Shown here piece after piece: positions 1-9,051 of a stretch of 64,000 bases of DNA; the first letter of the stretch is position 1; every line of letters starts with the position of its first letter. The translations under genes were made by a program, and so were the position numbers. Source of the DNA: Cetobacterium ceti (lineage in GTDB: Bacteria > Fusobacteriota > Fusobacteriia > Fusobacteriales > Fusobacteriaceae); NCBI RefSeq assembly GCF_900167275.1, contig NZ_FUWX01000004.1, forward strand, positions 186,001-250,000, in the 5' to 3' direction. The notes beneath the pieces were generated by a model that searched no databases, was not told the origin of the DNA, and saw nothing but the letters and a program-made list of their open reading frames with translations.

Positions 1-2
1 AA

Positions 3-1616
3 ATTTTACCAGATAATACTTTTTATGTGAAAGTTAAACCTGAAGATGGAGAAAGAATTGTTGTCGAGGATATAATAAGTGAAAAAAAATTAACAGATTT
101 ATTATATATAGATGAAAAAACAGGAGAAAGAGTTTTAGAGGAAAAACAAATACCATTTTATCAAAAACAAGAAAAAATAGCTCTTCGAAATTGTGGTTTA
201 ATTGATCCAGAAGTAATAGAACAATATATTGAAAAAAATGGGTATAAGGCTTTGGAAAAAGCTATAAAGTATATGGATCCTGTAGAAGTCATATCTACAG
301 TTATAGAGTCAGGGTTAAGAGGTAGAGGTGGTGGTGGATTTTCCACTGGTAAAAAATGGGAATTTGCAAGAATGGCTAAGGGAGACGTAAAGTATGTAGT
401 TTGTAATGCAGATGAAGGTGACCCAGGTGCATTTATGGATAGATGCATTTTAGAGGGAGACCCTCATTCGGTTATAGAGGGAATGGCTTTATGTGCTTAT
501 GGAATAGGTGCTGAAAAAGGTCTTGTATATATAAGAGCAGAGTATCCCCTATCTATTGAAAGATTAAGAAAAGCAATTATAGAGTGTAGAAAAAAAGGTT
601 ATTTAGGTAAAAATTTATTTGGAACTAATTTTTCCTTTGATATTGAGATAAAATATGGAGCAGGAGCTTTTGTATGTGGAGAGGAAACTGCCCTTATAAA
701 TTCAATGGAAGGAAAAAGAGGGGAGCCAAATATTAAACCTCCTTTTCCAGCAGAAAAAGGTTATTGGGGAAAACCTACAAATGTAAACAATGTAGAAACA
801 TTTAGTAATATTCCAGCAATTTTATTTAATGGTGCAAAATGGTTTAGAGGCCATGGAACAGAAAAATCTCCAGGAACAAAGGTTTTTGCTTTAGCTGGAA
901 AGATTAAAAATGTAGGTTTAATAGAAGTTCCTATGGGAATAACTTTAAGAGAAGTAATTTATGATATTGGTGGTGGAATTAAAGATAACAAAAAATTTAA
1001 AGCTGTTCAGACAGGAGGACCTTCTGGGGGATGTTTAACAGAGGAGGATTTAGATACACCTATAGATTTTGATAATTTAATTGCCAAAGGATCTATGATG
1101 GGATCAGGTGGAATGATAGTCATGGATGAAGATGATTGTATTGTAAGTATGGCTAAATTTTATTTGGAGTTTACAGAGGATGAATCTTGTGGAAAATGTA
1201 CTCCTTGTAGAATAGGAAATACAAGGCTTTGGGAAATTTTAAATAAAATAACTCAAGGAAAAGGTGAAGAAAGAGATTTGGAATTGTTAAAGGAATTATC
1301 TGAAACCATAAAGAGCACATCTCTTTGCGGTTTAGGGCAAAGTTCTCCAAATCCAGTTTTATCTACATTAGCTAAATTTAAAGATGAATATTTAGCTCAT
1401 ATTAGAGATAAGAAATGTCCTGCTTCTCAATGTAAGGCATTAAGAAAATATTTTATAAATGAAAAATGTGTAGGTTGTACAGGATGTTCAAGGGTGTGTC
1501 CTGTTGCATGTATAGATGGAAAAGTAAAAGAGGCTCATGTAATAGATCAAAGTAGATGTATAAAATGTGGTTCTTGTTATGAGGTATGTAAATTTAAGGC
1601 TATAGATATACTTTAG
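3..1616 (+). CDS. hydB: NuoF-like NADH/FMN subunit of [FeFe] hydrogenase (HydB), 5' partial
   Basis: Flavoprotein subunit that exchanges electrons between NAD(H) and the partner hydrogenase through FMN and iron-sulfur clusters, in the cytoplasm. The frame is open to the left edge and the upstream residues (ILPDNTFYV) match the end of the thioredoxin-like [2Fe-2S] domain of HydB proteins, so the GTG at 27 is internal and the gene starts outside the window. Visible are the glycine-rich NADH/FMN loop (GRGGGGFSTG), the GEETALI segment, the SCGKCTPCR cluster motif with its later cysteine, and a C-terminal pair of 4Fe-4S motifs (CVGCTGCSRVC and CIKCGSCYEVC). That C-terminal ferredoxin domain separates HydB-type subunits from plain NuoF. 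It lies 14 bases upstream of hydA. A HydC-like (NuoE) gene probably lies to the left; this is inference. Confidence 0.93.
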   Translation: MLPDNTFYVKVKPEDGERIVVEDIISEKKLTDLLYIDEKTGERVLEEKQIPFYQKQEKIALRNCGLIDPEVIEQYIEKNGYKALEKAIKYMDPVEVISTVIESGLRGRGGGGFSTGKKWEFARMAKGDVKYVVCNADEGDPGAFMDRCILEGDPHSVIEGMALCAYGIGAEKGLVYIRAEYPLSIERLRKAIIECRKKGYLGKNLFGTNFSFDIEIKYGAGAFVCGEETALINSMEGKRGEPNIKPPFPAEKGYWGKPTNVNNVETFSNIPAILFNGAKWFRGHGTEKSPGTKVFALAGKIKNVGLIEVPMGITLREVIYDIGGGIKDNKKFKAVQTGGPSGGCLTEEDLDTPIDFDNLIAKGSMMGSGGMIVMDEDDCIVSMAKFYLEFTEDESCGKCTPCRIGNTRLWEILNKITQGKGEERDLELLKELSETIKSTSLCGLGQSSPNPVLSTLAKFKDEYLAHIRDKKCPASQCKALRKYFINEKCVGCTGCSRVCPVACIDGKVKEAHVIDQSRCIKCGSCYEVCKFKAIDIL

Positions 1617-1630
1617 TCTGGAGGTGCTTT

Positions 1631-3385
1631 ATGGATAATATTGTTGTTGTAATTGATGGAAAAGAAGTGGAAACACACAGAGAGAATACCATACTAGAAG
1701 CAGCAAAATCTGTGGGGATAGAAATACCAAATCTATGTTATTTAAAAATACCAGAAATAGGATTTAAAAATAATTGTGCATCTTGTAGAATCTGTATGGT
1801 AGAAATAGTTGGAAATAAAAAATTAGTTCCAGCTTGTTCTACGAAGGTAAATCCAGGAATGAAAATTAATACAAATACAATGGAAGTTTTAGAAAAAAGA
1901 AGAAATGTATTAGAATTAATGCTTTCTAATCATCCAACAGATTGTTTAATTTGTGCTAAAAATGGAAATTGTGATTTACAAAATTTAGCAAAGGAATTTG
2001 GAATTAGAGACATTAGATTTAAGGGAAAAATATTTGAATATAGAAGGGAAACATCTTTAGGAATAGTGAGAGATTTAGATAAATGTATAATGTGTAGACG
2101 ATGTGAAACTATGTGTAGAGAAGTTCAAACATGTGAAGTTTTATCTGGAATAAATAGAGGATTTAAATCAATAGTTTCAACAGCTTTTGAAAGGGATTTA
2201 GATAAAACTGATTGTACATTCTGTGGACAATGTGTTGCAGTATGTCCAGTAGGAGCTCTATATGAAAAGGATTATACATGGGATCTTATTAGAGAAATTG
2301 CAAAAAAAGATAAAAGAATTGTAGCTCAAATAGCACCAGCAGTAAGGGTGGCAATAGGAGAGGAGTTTGGGTTTGAACCAGGAGAAGATATAACTGGAGA
2401 ACTTATAACTGCTTTAAAAAAGCTAGGATTTACAGATGTTTTTGATACAAATTTTGCAGCTGATTTAACAGTAATAGAGGAAAGTCATGAAATAGAAGAA
2501 AGAGTGAAAAAATATTTAAATGGAGATAAAAAAGTTAAATTACCTGTTCTAACTTCCTGTTGCCCAGCTTGGGTTACCTTTCTAGAAAATAATTATTCAG
2601 AAGACTATCTAGAAAATATTTCCACTGCAAAATCTCCACAACAGATGTTTGGTGCTGTTGTAAAAAATATATGGGGGCCTATAAGAGGAATATCTAGAGA
2701 AAAAATAGTTTCAGTTTCAATTATGCCTTGTTTAGCAAAAAAACTTGAAGGGAAAATTAGTAATTTTTCAGAAAAGGGAAATTATGATGTGGATTACACA
2801 TTAACTACAAGAGAACTTGCAAGACTTTTAAAACAATCAAATATAGATTTAAAAACTTTACAAAAAGGAGAATTTGATAAACCACTGGGAGAGTCTTCAG
2901 GAGCAAGTGATATCTTTGGAAAAACTGGTGGAGTAACAGAGGCAGTTATAAGAGATTTATATGAAAATCTAACTGGTGAAGTTTTAGAAAATGTAGATTT
3001 TAAAAGTGTGCGAGGATTAGATGAAATAAGAATTGCCAGTTTAAATATAAATAATCAAAATATAAGAGTTGGAATAGTTCATGGATTGGGAGCTGCACGA
3101 AAGGTTTTAGAAAGATTAAGAGAAAACCAAGAGGAGTTACACGTGTTAGAAGTTATGGCTTGTAAAGGTGGATGTGTTGGAGGAGGAGGACAACCATATC
3201 ATCATGGAGATTTTGATAAAATTAGAAAAAGAGCCCATGGTCTTGAAAAAATAGATGAAAATAAAAGTATAAGGAAATCTAAAGATAATCCTCAAATCAT
3301 AAGTTTATATGAAAAATATTTAGGAAAACCTGGAAGTAATGATGCTCATAAATTACTTCACAGGGAATATAAATACAAAAAATAA
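1631..3385 (+). CDS. hydA: [FeFe] hydrogenase catalytic subunit HydA
   Basis: Catalyses reversible proton reduction to H2 at the H-cluster. Domains in order: N-terminal [2Fe-2S] plant-type ferredoxin fold (C36, C49, C52, C69), a His-Cys3 4Fe-4S site near residues 101-114, two 4Fe-4S motifs (C152-C162 and C195-C205 regions), then the catalytic domain with signatures TSCCPAW (308-314), MPCLAKK (365-371) and MACKGGC (509-515). The L2 signature has leucine where many homologues have threonine. At 584 residues it has the modular M3 size of clostridial CpI and lacks the extra C-terminal domain of Thermotoga HydA. The ATG follows a GGAGGTG site. With the preceding NuoF-like gene it should form an NAD-linked, possibly electron-bifurcating hydrogenase; bifurcation is inferred from family context. 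Confidence 0.96.
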   Translation: MDNIVVVIDGKEVETHRENTILEAAKSVGIEIPNLCYLKIPEIGFKNNCASCRICMVEIVGNKKLVPACSTKVNPGMKINTNTMEVLEKRRNVLELMLSNHPTDCLICAKNGNCDLQNLAKEFGIRDIRFKGKIFEYRRETSLGIVRDLDKCIMCRRCETMCREVQTCEVLSGINRGFKSIVSTAFERDLDKTDCTFCGQCVAVCPVGALYEKDYTWDLIREIAKKDKRIVAQIAPAVRVAIGEEFGFEPGEDITGELITALKKLGFTDVFDTNFAADLTVIEESHEIEERVKKYLNGDKKVKLPVLTSCCPAWVTFLENNYSEDYLENISTAKSPQQMFGAVVKNIWGPIRGISREKIVSVSIMPCLAKKLEGKISNFSEKGNYDVDYTLTTRELARLLKQSNIDLKTLQKGEFDKPLGESSGASDIFGKTGGVTEAVIRDLYENLTGEVLENVDFKSVRGLDEIRIASLNINNQNIRVGIVHGLGAARKVLERLRENQEELHVLEVMACKGGCVGGGGQPYHHGDFDKIRKRAHGLEKIDENKSIRKSKDNPQIISLYEKYLGKPGSNDAHKLLHREYKYKK

Positions 3386-3394
3386 GTAAAAAAA

Positions 3395-3435
3395 TGACAG
3401 TAGTTACAAAAATTTCTTGTAACTGCTGTTATTTT
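3395..3435 (+). terminator. Rho-independent terminator after hydA
   Basis: A 14-bp stem (3396-3409 with 3417-3430, two wobble pairs) and a 7-nt loop are followed by a T-rich stretch. It closes the hydrogenase operon. Confidence 0.85.
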
Positions 3436-3449
3436 ATTATTCAGGGCAC

Positions 3450-3478
3450 TTTACAAAGAAAAAGCAATGTAATATAAT
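3450..3478 (+). promoter_or_regulatory. Sigma-70 promoter for the peptidase-mreC operon
   Basis: TTTACA at 3450-3455, a 17-base spacer, then a perfect TATAAT at 3473-3478, about 45 bases before the start codon and directly after the hydA terminator. Confidence 0.75.
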
Positions 3479-3522
3479 TATTAAAAGAATGGGATTTTTG
3501 TCGCAAAAATAGGGAGGATGTT

Positions 3523-4629
3523 ATGGTAAAAGAAGCAAGATTAGTAGAGAATTTTCTAGATATGGTTAAAATTTCATCACCGTCTTTAAAAGAGAGAGAA
3601 ATGGGAGATTATTTAATAAAAGTTCTGAAGGAATTGGGATTAGAGGTAATGGAAGATGAAGCTGGAGAAAAAAATGGTGGAAATTGTGGGAACATCATTG
3701 GAATTTTAAAAGCACCTGGAAAGAAAAAAGTTTTATTTAGTGCTCATATGGATACAGTTTTACCTTGTGACAAAGTAACACCAGTAATTGAAGGTAGAAT
3801 TATAAAAAGTGATGGAACATCTGTATTAGGTGGAGATGATAAGGGTGGAATAGCTTCAATTATTGAAATGCTAAGAGTCATTAAAGAAAATAACTTAGAC
3901 CATCCAGAAATTGTTGTAATATTTTCAATGGCTGAAGAAATAGGTTTATTAGGAGCTAAGAGCTTTAATATAGAAAAATATAATATAGATTATGGATTTA
4001 TATTAGATTCTAGTGGAAAACCAGGAGTGGCAATTGTAAAAGCTCCATCAGCAGCAAAGGGAAAATTAATAATAGAAGGAAAGCCAGCCCATGCAGGAAT
4101 AGCTCCAGAAAATGGGATAAATGCCTTAGTTGTAGCAGCTGAAGCAATTGGGAAAATAAAATTAGGTAGAATAGACGAGGAAACTACATCTAATATTGGA
4201 ACTGTAACAGGGGGAACAGCAGTAAATATTGTAATGCCTCAAATTGAAATGATGTATGAAGCTAGAAGTTTAGATGGAACAAAATTAAGAGCACTATTAA
4301 AAGAAACAATGGATATATTTGAAGAAACTTGTAAAAAATATGGTGCTAAATTTGAAAATACAGTAAAAATAGGGTATGATGGATTTTCTGTAGATGAAAA
4401 TAGTGAAGTAGCAAATATATTTAAAAAAGCAGCCCAAAATGCTGGAGTAGCTTCTGAAATGAAATCTTCAGGTGGAGGAAGCGATACAAATATTTATAAT
4501 GGAAAGGGAGTTCCTTGTTTAAACCTAGCTGTTGGTATGAGTAAAGTACATACAAAGGAAGAGTTTATTTTAATAGATGATATGGTAGCTATGAGTAAAC
4601 TGTTATTAGAAGTAATCAAGGAATGCTAA
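3523..4629 (+). CDS. M20 family metallopeptidase, peptidase T-like
   Basis: Zinc-dependent cytoplasmic exopeptidase of the M20/M25 clan, probably acting on small peptides. The metal-binding motifs are visible: SAHMDTV (His and Asp ligands), GGDDKGG (bridging Asp) and AEEIG (catalytic and ligand Glu pair). A dimerisation-type insert follows (KPAHAGIAPENGINA) and a late histidine-containing segment (KVHTKEE) fits the last ligand. At 368 residues the length matches PepT-like enzymes. The ATG at 3523 is preceded by AGGGAGG. It is the first gene after its own promoter and runs into mreC with a 4-base gap. The exact substrate cannot be told from sequence. Confidence 0.88.
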   Translation: MVKEARLVENFLDMVKISSPSLKEREMGDYLIKVLKELGLEVMEDEAGEKNGGNCGNIIGILKAPGKKKVLFSAHMDTVLPCDKVTPVIEGRIIKSDGTSVLGGDDKGGIASIIEMLRVIKENNLDHPEIVVIFSMAEEIGLLGAKSFNIEKYNIDYGFILDSSGKPGVAIVKAPSAAKGKLIIEGKPAHAGIAPENGINALVVAAEAIGKIKLGRIDEETTSNIGTVTGGTAVNIVMPQIEMMYEARSLDGTKLRALLKETMDIFEETCKKYGAKFENTVKIGYDGFSVDENSEVANIFKKAAQNAGVASEMKSSGGGSDTNIYNGKGVPCLNLAVGMSKVHTKEEFILIDDMVAMSKLLLEVIKEC

Positions 4630-4633
4630 TTAA

Positions 4634-5449
4634 ATGAAATTTAAAGGAAATAAAAAGAAAATAGAGATTATATATGTAGTATTGATTATTTTTGTTTTAA
4701 TGTTTTTAGGAAAGGGAGCATTTAAATATTTTAATAATAGTTTGAATAGGGTATTTTATCCTATTCAAGCTAAGATTTATAGTATAGGAGAAAGTGTAAA
4801 AGAAAAAATTGATAGTATTCAAAAATATCATGTACTTTTACAAGAAAATTCAAAGTTAAAGGAAGAGCTTTCAGGAAAAACTATATTATCAGAACAAATA
4901 AAATATTTAAAAGATGAGAACAGAAGACTAAGAAAGCTTCTTGGAATTAAGGGAGAATTTGCCTATGATTTTAAAATAGGAAAGGTAAGTTTTCACCAAG
5001 TAAGAGAACTTTACGAAAGTTTTTCAATTTCATTGGGGAAAGAAGATGGAATAAGAAAAAATATGGTTGTTTTATCTGGAAAAAATTTAATAGGTAGAGT
5101 GGATCAAGTTATGAATAATTATTCTATTGTTCAAATGATAACTGATCAAGATTCTGTTGTGAGTGTTTTAGATCAAAATAATATTTTAGGTGTAGTGAGA
5201 GGAAATAGAAATGGAGATCTTTATTTTGAACCAACTTCAAATTATGAGGTAGATTTAAAAGTTGGAGATAAGGTATATACTTCAGGGGTAAGTGATATTT
5301 ATCCTAAAGGATTATATGTTGGATATGTTTCTGAAGTTGATAAGAATGAGAAGGATCCATTGAAAAAATATAAGGTAAAAACCGAAGTAGATGTTTTTGA
5401 TTTAAATGAGATTATTGTAATAACAGGAGATAAAAAATTATGGCAATAA
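4634..5449 (+). CDS. mreC: Rod shape-determining protein MreC
   Basis: Bitopic inner-membrane scaffold that links cytoplasmic MreB to periplasmic cell-wall synthases. A short basic cytoplasmic tail precedes one transmembrane helix (about residues 9-27), then a coiled coil (about 55-95, rich in Leu, Glu and Lys), then the beta-rich MreC domain with conserved LIGRVDQV and GDKVYTSG segments. The 271-residue length is typical. No mreB or mreD lies beside it, unlike the usual mreBCD order. Its end overlaps the start of the next gene by 10 bases, so the two are likely translationally coupled. Confidence 0.9.
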   Translation: MKFKGNKKKIEIIYVVLIIFVLMFLGKGAFKYFNNSLNRVFYPIQAKIYSIGESVKEKIDSIQKYHVLLQENSKLKEELSGKTILSEQIKYLKDENRRLRKLLGIKGEFAYDFKIGKVSFHQVRELYESFSISLGKEDGIRKNMVVLSGKNLIGRVDQVMNNYSIVQMITDQDSVVSVLDQNNILGVVRGNRNGDLYFEPTSNYEVDLKVGDKVYTSGVSDIYPKGLYVGYVSEVDKNEKDPLKKYKVKTEVDVFDLNEIIVITGDKKLWQ

Positions 5450-6006
5450 GGTTTTTAATGATGTTTTTAGTAAGCTGTTTATCTATTTTTGGAGCCAATA
5501 AAGAGTTATCCTCAATTAAGGATTTAAAAGCCTATGTAATAGAGAAAACAGATATTAATAATAAAGAGATTGAAAAAAGATATAATATAAAACTAATACT
5601 GCCCGATTTACTTATGAAAACTATGGAATATCCAGAAATAAATAAGGGAGAAATATATCTATATAAAAATGAAAAAAGATATGTTTATTTACCAATTTTT
5701 GATGAAGTAGATGAGGATAATTCTGATGAAGATACAAATTATTTTTTAAATACAATGAATTTTATTGTAAATAAGGCCAAGAATGATAAAAAATTTAGAG
5801 ATAATTATTCTCAAGGAAAAGTAAAAAGATTAATTTTAAAGGGAGATATAGAGATAAAACTTTTAAAATATAAAAATATTGATGGGTATTTACTTCCTGA
5901 AAGAATAGAAGTTTTTAATGGTAATGTGAAACTTGGAGTTTTAACTTTTGAAAATATAGTTGTAAATAGCGGGTTAAAAAAGGGAGAGTTTCAAATTAAA
6001 AAATGA
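5440..6006 (+). CDS. Exported LolA-like protein, function unproven
   Basis: A 188-residue protein with an N-terminal signal peptide (MAIRFLMMFLVSCLSIFGA, likely cut after the last Ala). The rest is made of alternating strands. The order (KGEIYLYKNEKRYVYLP, a central helical stretch, then strands ending in LTFENIVVNSGL) resembles the LolA/MucB fold that binds lipoprotein acyl chains. This is a pattern-level resemblance only. It overlaps mreC by 10 bases and recO by 4 (ATGA), so it is co-translated with both. If it is a true LolA it would carry lipoproteins to the outer membrane, fitting the lipoproteins elsewhere in this window. No catalytic motif is seen. Confidence 0.6.
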   Translation: MAIRFLMMFLVSCLSIFGANKELSSIKDLKAYVIEKTDINNKEIEKRYNIKLILPDLLMKTMEYPEINKGEIYLYKNEKRYVYLPIFDEVDEDNSDEDTNYFLNTMNFIVNKAKNDKKFRDNYSQGKVKRLILKGDIEIKLLKYKNIDGYLLPERIEVFNGNVKLGVLTFENIVVNSGLKKGEFQIKK

Positions 6007-6698
6007 GATTAATAGAAGATGAAGGAATAGTTATAGGAAAAATAGATTATGGAGATTCAGATAGAATTATTAATGTATTTTTTAAAGAGTATGGATTAAT
6101 AAGTTTTTTTCTAAAGGGAATAAAAAAAAGTGTAAAAAGAGATAAAGAAGCAGTTGAATTATTTTCCCAGACAAAATTTATTTTTATGGAAAAAAATATG
6201 AAATATATTGTAAAGGACTTTGATACTATAGATTATTTTTATAATTTAAAAATAAATATGGATAGATTAAATATAGGATTTTATATTTTACAAACTTTAG
6301 ATAAAATTTTAGTTGAAGGGGAAAAAAGAGAGAAATTTTATGAACTTTTAAAAAATAGTTTAGAGTATTTGGATAAAAAATTTGAACCAAAGGAAAGTTA
6401 TCTGTTGATATTATATTTTTTATATAGGATAATAGTTGGTGAAGGAATAAAATTCAGTATCAGTGGGGAAAATTATTTTGATATAGAAAATTCAAGGATA
6501 ACTAATGAAAAAAGTGGGAGAAAATTATCAAAAGAGGAATATAAAATAATAGGAACCTCTATAAAAAATATAAAAAATTTAAAGAGTGAAAATAATGAGT
6601 TAAGAGATATTTTAAGTGTTATTAAATTATACGAAAGCTATTTAAACTATCATTTGGATATAAATCTTAACCTAAAAAATTGTTTTTTGGAGGCTTAA
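6003..6698 (+). CDS. recO: DNA repair protein RecO
   Basis: Recombination mediator that, with RecR, loads RecA onto SSB-coated single strands. The N-terminal OB-fold is recognisable (EGIVIGKIDYGDSDRIINVF, then SFFLKGIKKS with its basic patch); the rest is helical. The protein is 231 residues, slightly short. I see none of the CxxC zinc-finger pairs found in the C-terminal half of many RecO proteins, so this copy appears zinc-free. ATG overlaps the TGA of the preceding gene. The C-terminal half is weakly conserved in the family, so the call rests mainly on the N-terminus. Confidence 0.85.
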   Translation: MRLIEDEGIVIGKIDYGDSDRIINVFFKEYGLISFFLKGIKKSVKRDKEAVELFSQTKFIFMEKNMKYIVKDFDTIDYFYNLKINMDRLNIGFYILQTLDKILVEGEKREKFYELLKNSLEYLDKKFEPKESYLLILYFLYRIIVGEGIKFSISGENYFDIENSRITNEKSGRKLSKEEYKIIGTSIKNIKNLKSENNELRDILSVIKLYESYLNYHLDINLNLKNCFLEA

Positions 6699-6700
6699 AT

Positions 6701-7171
6701 ATGGTTAATATAGTTAAAATAACAGACTATATGTCAAAGAATTTAATTTCTTTACAATTAAAGGGGAAGAATAAAGAGGAAATTTTATTAGAATTATCAG
6801 AACTTATGAGCAAGTCTGAAAATGTAAGCGATAAGTCTTCTATATACAAGGCTTTGGTTGAGAGAGAAAAACTAGGAAGCACAGGGATTGGAAAAGGGGT
6901 TGCCATTCCACATGCGAAAACAGATGCTGTTTCAGGATTAACTGTGGCATTTGGTATTAGTAAAGATAAGGTTGATTTTAAATCGTTAGATGGAGAAAAT
7001 GTGAATATCTTTTTTGTTTTTGCATCACCATTTAAAGATAGTCAAATATATTTAAAAGTTTTAGCTAGAATTTCAAGACTTATAAGGGAAGAGGAATTTA
7101 GAAATAAGCTTCTAAATTGTAAATGTCCTGAAGAAGTTTTAGAGATTATTAATCATGAAGAGACAGTTTAG
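6701..7171 (+). CDS. PTS IIA (fructose/mannitol, PtsN-type) domain protein
   Basis: Single-domain phosphocarrier of the PTS EIIA-2 family. The phosphorylatable histidine lies in GVAIPHAKTD, and the flanking FVFASP and LARISRLI segments are typical. I chose the ATG at 6701 because GGAGG at 6689-6693 is correctly spaced for it; the longer frame from TTG at 6680 would overlap recO. No EIIB or EIIC gene is nearby, so it may be regulatory, like PtsN, rather than a dedicated sugar permease part. That is inference from context. Confidence 0.85.
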   Translation: MVNIVKITDYMSKNLISLQLKGKNKEEILLELSELMSKSENVSDKSSIYKALVEREKLGSTGIGKGVAIPHAKTDAVSGLTVAFGISKDKVDFKSLDGENVNIFFVFASPFKDSQIYLKVLARISRLIREEEFRNKLLNCKCPEEVLEIINHEETV

Positions 7172-7181
7172 AGGTTAAATT

Positions 7182-7643
7182 ATGAAGTGTCCATTTTGTA
7201 ATTATGAAGATACAAAGGTAATAGATAGTAGAGCTTTTTTAGATGGAGCAACTATTAAAAGAAGAAGAGAATGTATAAAATGTGAAAAAAGATTTACCAC
7301 ATATGAAAAAGTTGAAATGGCGACAATATATGTGGTAAAAAAAGATAAAAGAAGAGAGAAATTTTTTCGAGAAAAATTGTTGAGGGGATTAACGACAGCT
7401 ACAGTAAAAAGAAATATAAGTAGAGATAAACTTGAGGAATTTGTAGATGAAATTGAAAGAACAATTCAAAATACATTAAAAAATGAGATTACTACAAAGG
7501 ATTTAGGAGAATTAGTTTTAAAAAATCTAAAAAAATTAGATGAAGTTGCTTATGTGAGATTTGCATCGGTATATAAGGAATTTGAAGATATAAAATCTTT
7601 TATTGATACTGTAGAAGATATTAAAAAGGATAAAAAACTATGA
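7182..7643 (+). CDS. nrdR: Transcriptional repressor NrdR
   Basis: Nucleotide-sensing repressor of ribonucleotide reductase genes. It has the N-terminal zinc ribbon (MKCPFC near residue 3 and CIKC near residue 31, followed by RFTTYE) and an ATP-cone domain over residues 50-140 (KKDKRREKFFREKLLRG and DELDEVAYVRFASVY-type residues). The 153-residue length is standard. No nrd gene lies in the window, so its targets are elsewhere. The gene overlaps aroQ by 4 bases. Confidence 0.95.
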   Translation: MKCPFCNYEDTKVIDSRAFLDGATIKRRRECIKCEKRFTTYEKVEMATIYVVKKDKRREKFFREKLLRGLTTATVKRNISRDKLEEFVDEIERTIQNTLKNEITTKDLGELVLKNLKKLDEVAYVRFASVYKEFEDIKSFIDTVEDIKKDKKL

Positions 7644-8077
7644 ATATTTTAGTTATAAATGGACCTAATTTAAATTTTTTAGGAATTAGAGAACCTGAAA
7701 AATATGGGAAATTAACTTTGGAAAAAATCAATGATAAAATTTTAAAAAAAGCTAGAGGATATAACTATAATATAGAATTTTTTCAATCTAATCATGAGGG
7801 AGATTTGGTTGATAAAATTCAAGAAGTTTATGGGAAAGTTGATTATATAGTAATCAATCCAGGAGCTTTAACCCATTATAGTATTGCTATTAGAGATGCT
7901 TTACTTTCAGTACAGATAAAAACAATAGAAGTGCATCTATCTAATGTTTATACTAGAGAAGAATTTAGGCATAAATCTGTAATTTCAGATATTGTTATTG
8001 GAAAAATAACAGGATTTGGATATTATGGATATTTAATGGCATTGGATTTTATTCAAAATGAAGAAAATTTAATGTAG
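7640..8077 (+). CDS. aroQ: Type II 3-dehydroquinate dehydratase
   Basis: Third step of the shikimate pathway: 3-dehydroquinate to 3-dehydroshikimate. Family motifs are intact: NGPNLNFLGIREPEKYG near the N-terminus (lid arginine and catalytic tyrosine), FFQSNHEGDLVDKI, INPGALTHYS, and EVHLSNVYTREEFRHKS with the catalytic histidine and substrate-binding residues. The 145-residue length is typical of the dodecameric type II enzyme. aroA and aroK of the same pathway lie in other operons of this window. Confidence 0.96.
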   Translation: MNILVINGPNLNFLGIREPEKYGKLTLEKINDKILKKARGYNYNIEFFQSNHEGDLVDKIQEVYGKVDYIVINPGALTHYSIAIRDALLSVQIKTIEVHLSNVYTREEFRHKSVISDIVIGKITGFGYYGYLMALDFIQNEENLM

Positions 8078-8090
8078 GAGGAAATAATTA

Positions 8091-9023
8091 ATGAAAATTT
8101 TATTTATGGGAACACCAGAATTTGCTGTTCCATCACTTGATATTTTAAGAAAAAAACATGAAATAGTTGGGGTATTCACTAAAGTGGATAAACCTAATAT
8201 GAGAGGTAAAAAAATAAAATACACTCCAGTTAAGGAGTATGCAATAGAGCATAATATACCTGTATTTCAACCAAATTCTTTAAGAACTGAGGAAACTTTT
8301 GAAATTATAAAAGAATTAAATCCTGATTTAATAGTAGTTGTAGCCTATGGAAAAATTATACCAAATAATATAATTGATTATCCAAAATATGGTATAATAA
8401 ATGTCCATTCATCTATACTACCAAAATTTAGAGGAGCAGCTCCAATAAACGCTGCAATAATAGCAGGAGATACAGAAAGTGGAGTTACTATAATGCATAT
8501 AGCTGAAGAACTTGATGCAGGGGATATTATTTTGATTGGAAAAACACCTATAAGTGAAGAGGATACTTTCTTGACTTTACACGATAGATTAAAAGAGATC
8601 GGTGCAGAAACTTTAGACGAAGCTGTAGATTTAATAGAAAAGGGCAAAGCTCCTAGAGAAGTACAAAATCATCAAATGGCAACTTTTGTAAAACCTTTTA
8701 AAAAGGAAGATTGTCATATTGATTGGAATAAGGATGAAGAAACAATATTTAACTTTGTAAGAGGGATGAATCCATTCCCTACAGCTTATACACTTCATAA
8801 TGATAAAATATTAAAAGTTTATAAGGTTATAAAATTAAATAAGCAATATGAAAATGGAGAAAATGGAGAAATAGTAGATTCTATTAAAGGAAAGGGTTTT
8901 GTAGTTAAGGTTGCTGGGGGTAGCTTAATCTTAAGTGAAATAAAGCCTGAAAATAAAAAAGTGATATCTGGTGGAGATAGTATAAATGGTGGACATTTAA
9001 AAATTGGGGATAAATTAATTTAG
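8091..9023 (+). CDS. fmt: Methionyl-tRNA formyltransferase
   Basis: Formylates initiator Met-tRNA using 10-formyltetrahydrofolate. The formyl-transferase core begins MKILFMGTPEFAVPSL. The catalytic region has NVHSSILPKFRGAAP followed by the ITIMHI-like SGVTIMHIAEELDAGDI with the active-site aspartate. The C-terminal OB-like domain (about 205-310) binds tRNA. The 310-residue length is standard. A GGAGG site precedes the ATG. The usual partner def (peptide deformylase) is not adjacent. folD, which supplies the formyl donor, lies two genes downstream, a functional link visible in the layout. Confidence 0.95.
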   Translation: MKILFMGTPEFAVPSLDILRKKHEIVGVFTKVDKPNMRGKKIKYTPVKEYAIEHNIPVFQPNSLRTEETFEIIKELNPDLIVVVAYGKIIPNNIIDYPKYGIINVHSSILPKFRGAAPINAAIIAGDTESGVTIMHIAEELDAGDIILIGKTPISEEDTFLTLHDRLKEIGAETLDEAVDLIEKGKAPREVQNHQMATFVKPFKKEDCHIDWNKDEETIFNFVRGMNPFPTAYTLHNDKILKVYKVIKLNKQYENGENGEIVDSIKGKGFVVKVAGGSLILSEIKPENKKVISGGDSINGGHLKIGDKLI

Positions 9024-9051
9024 TTTTCTAAAAATATGGGGGGAATAAAAA

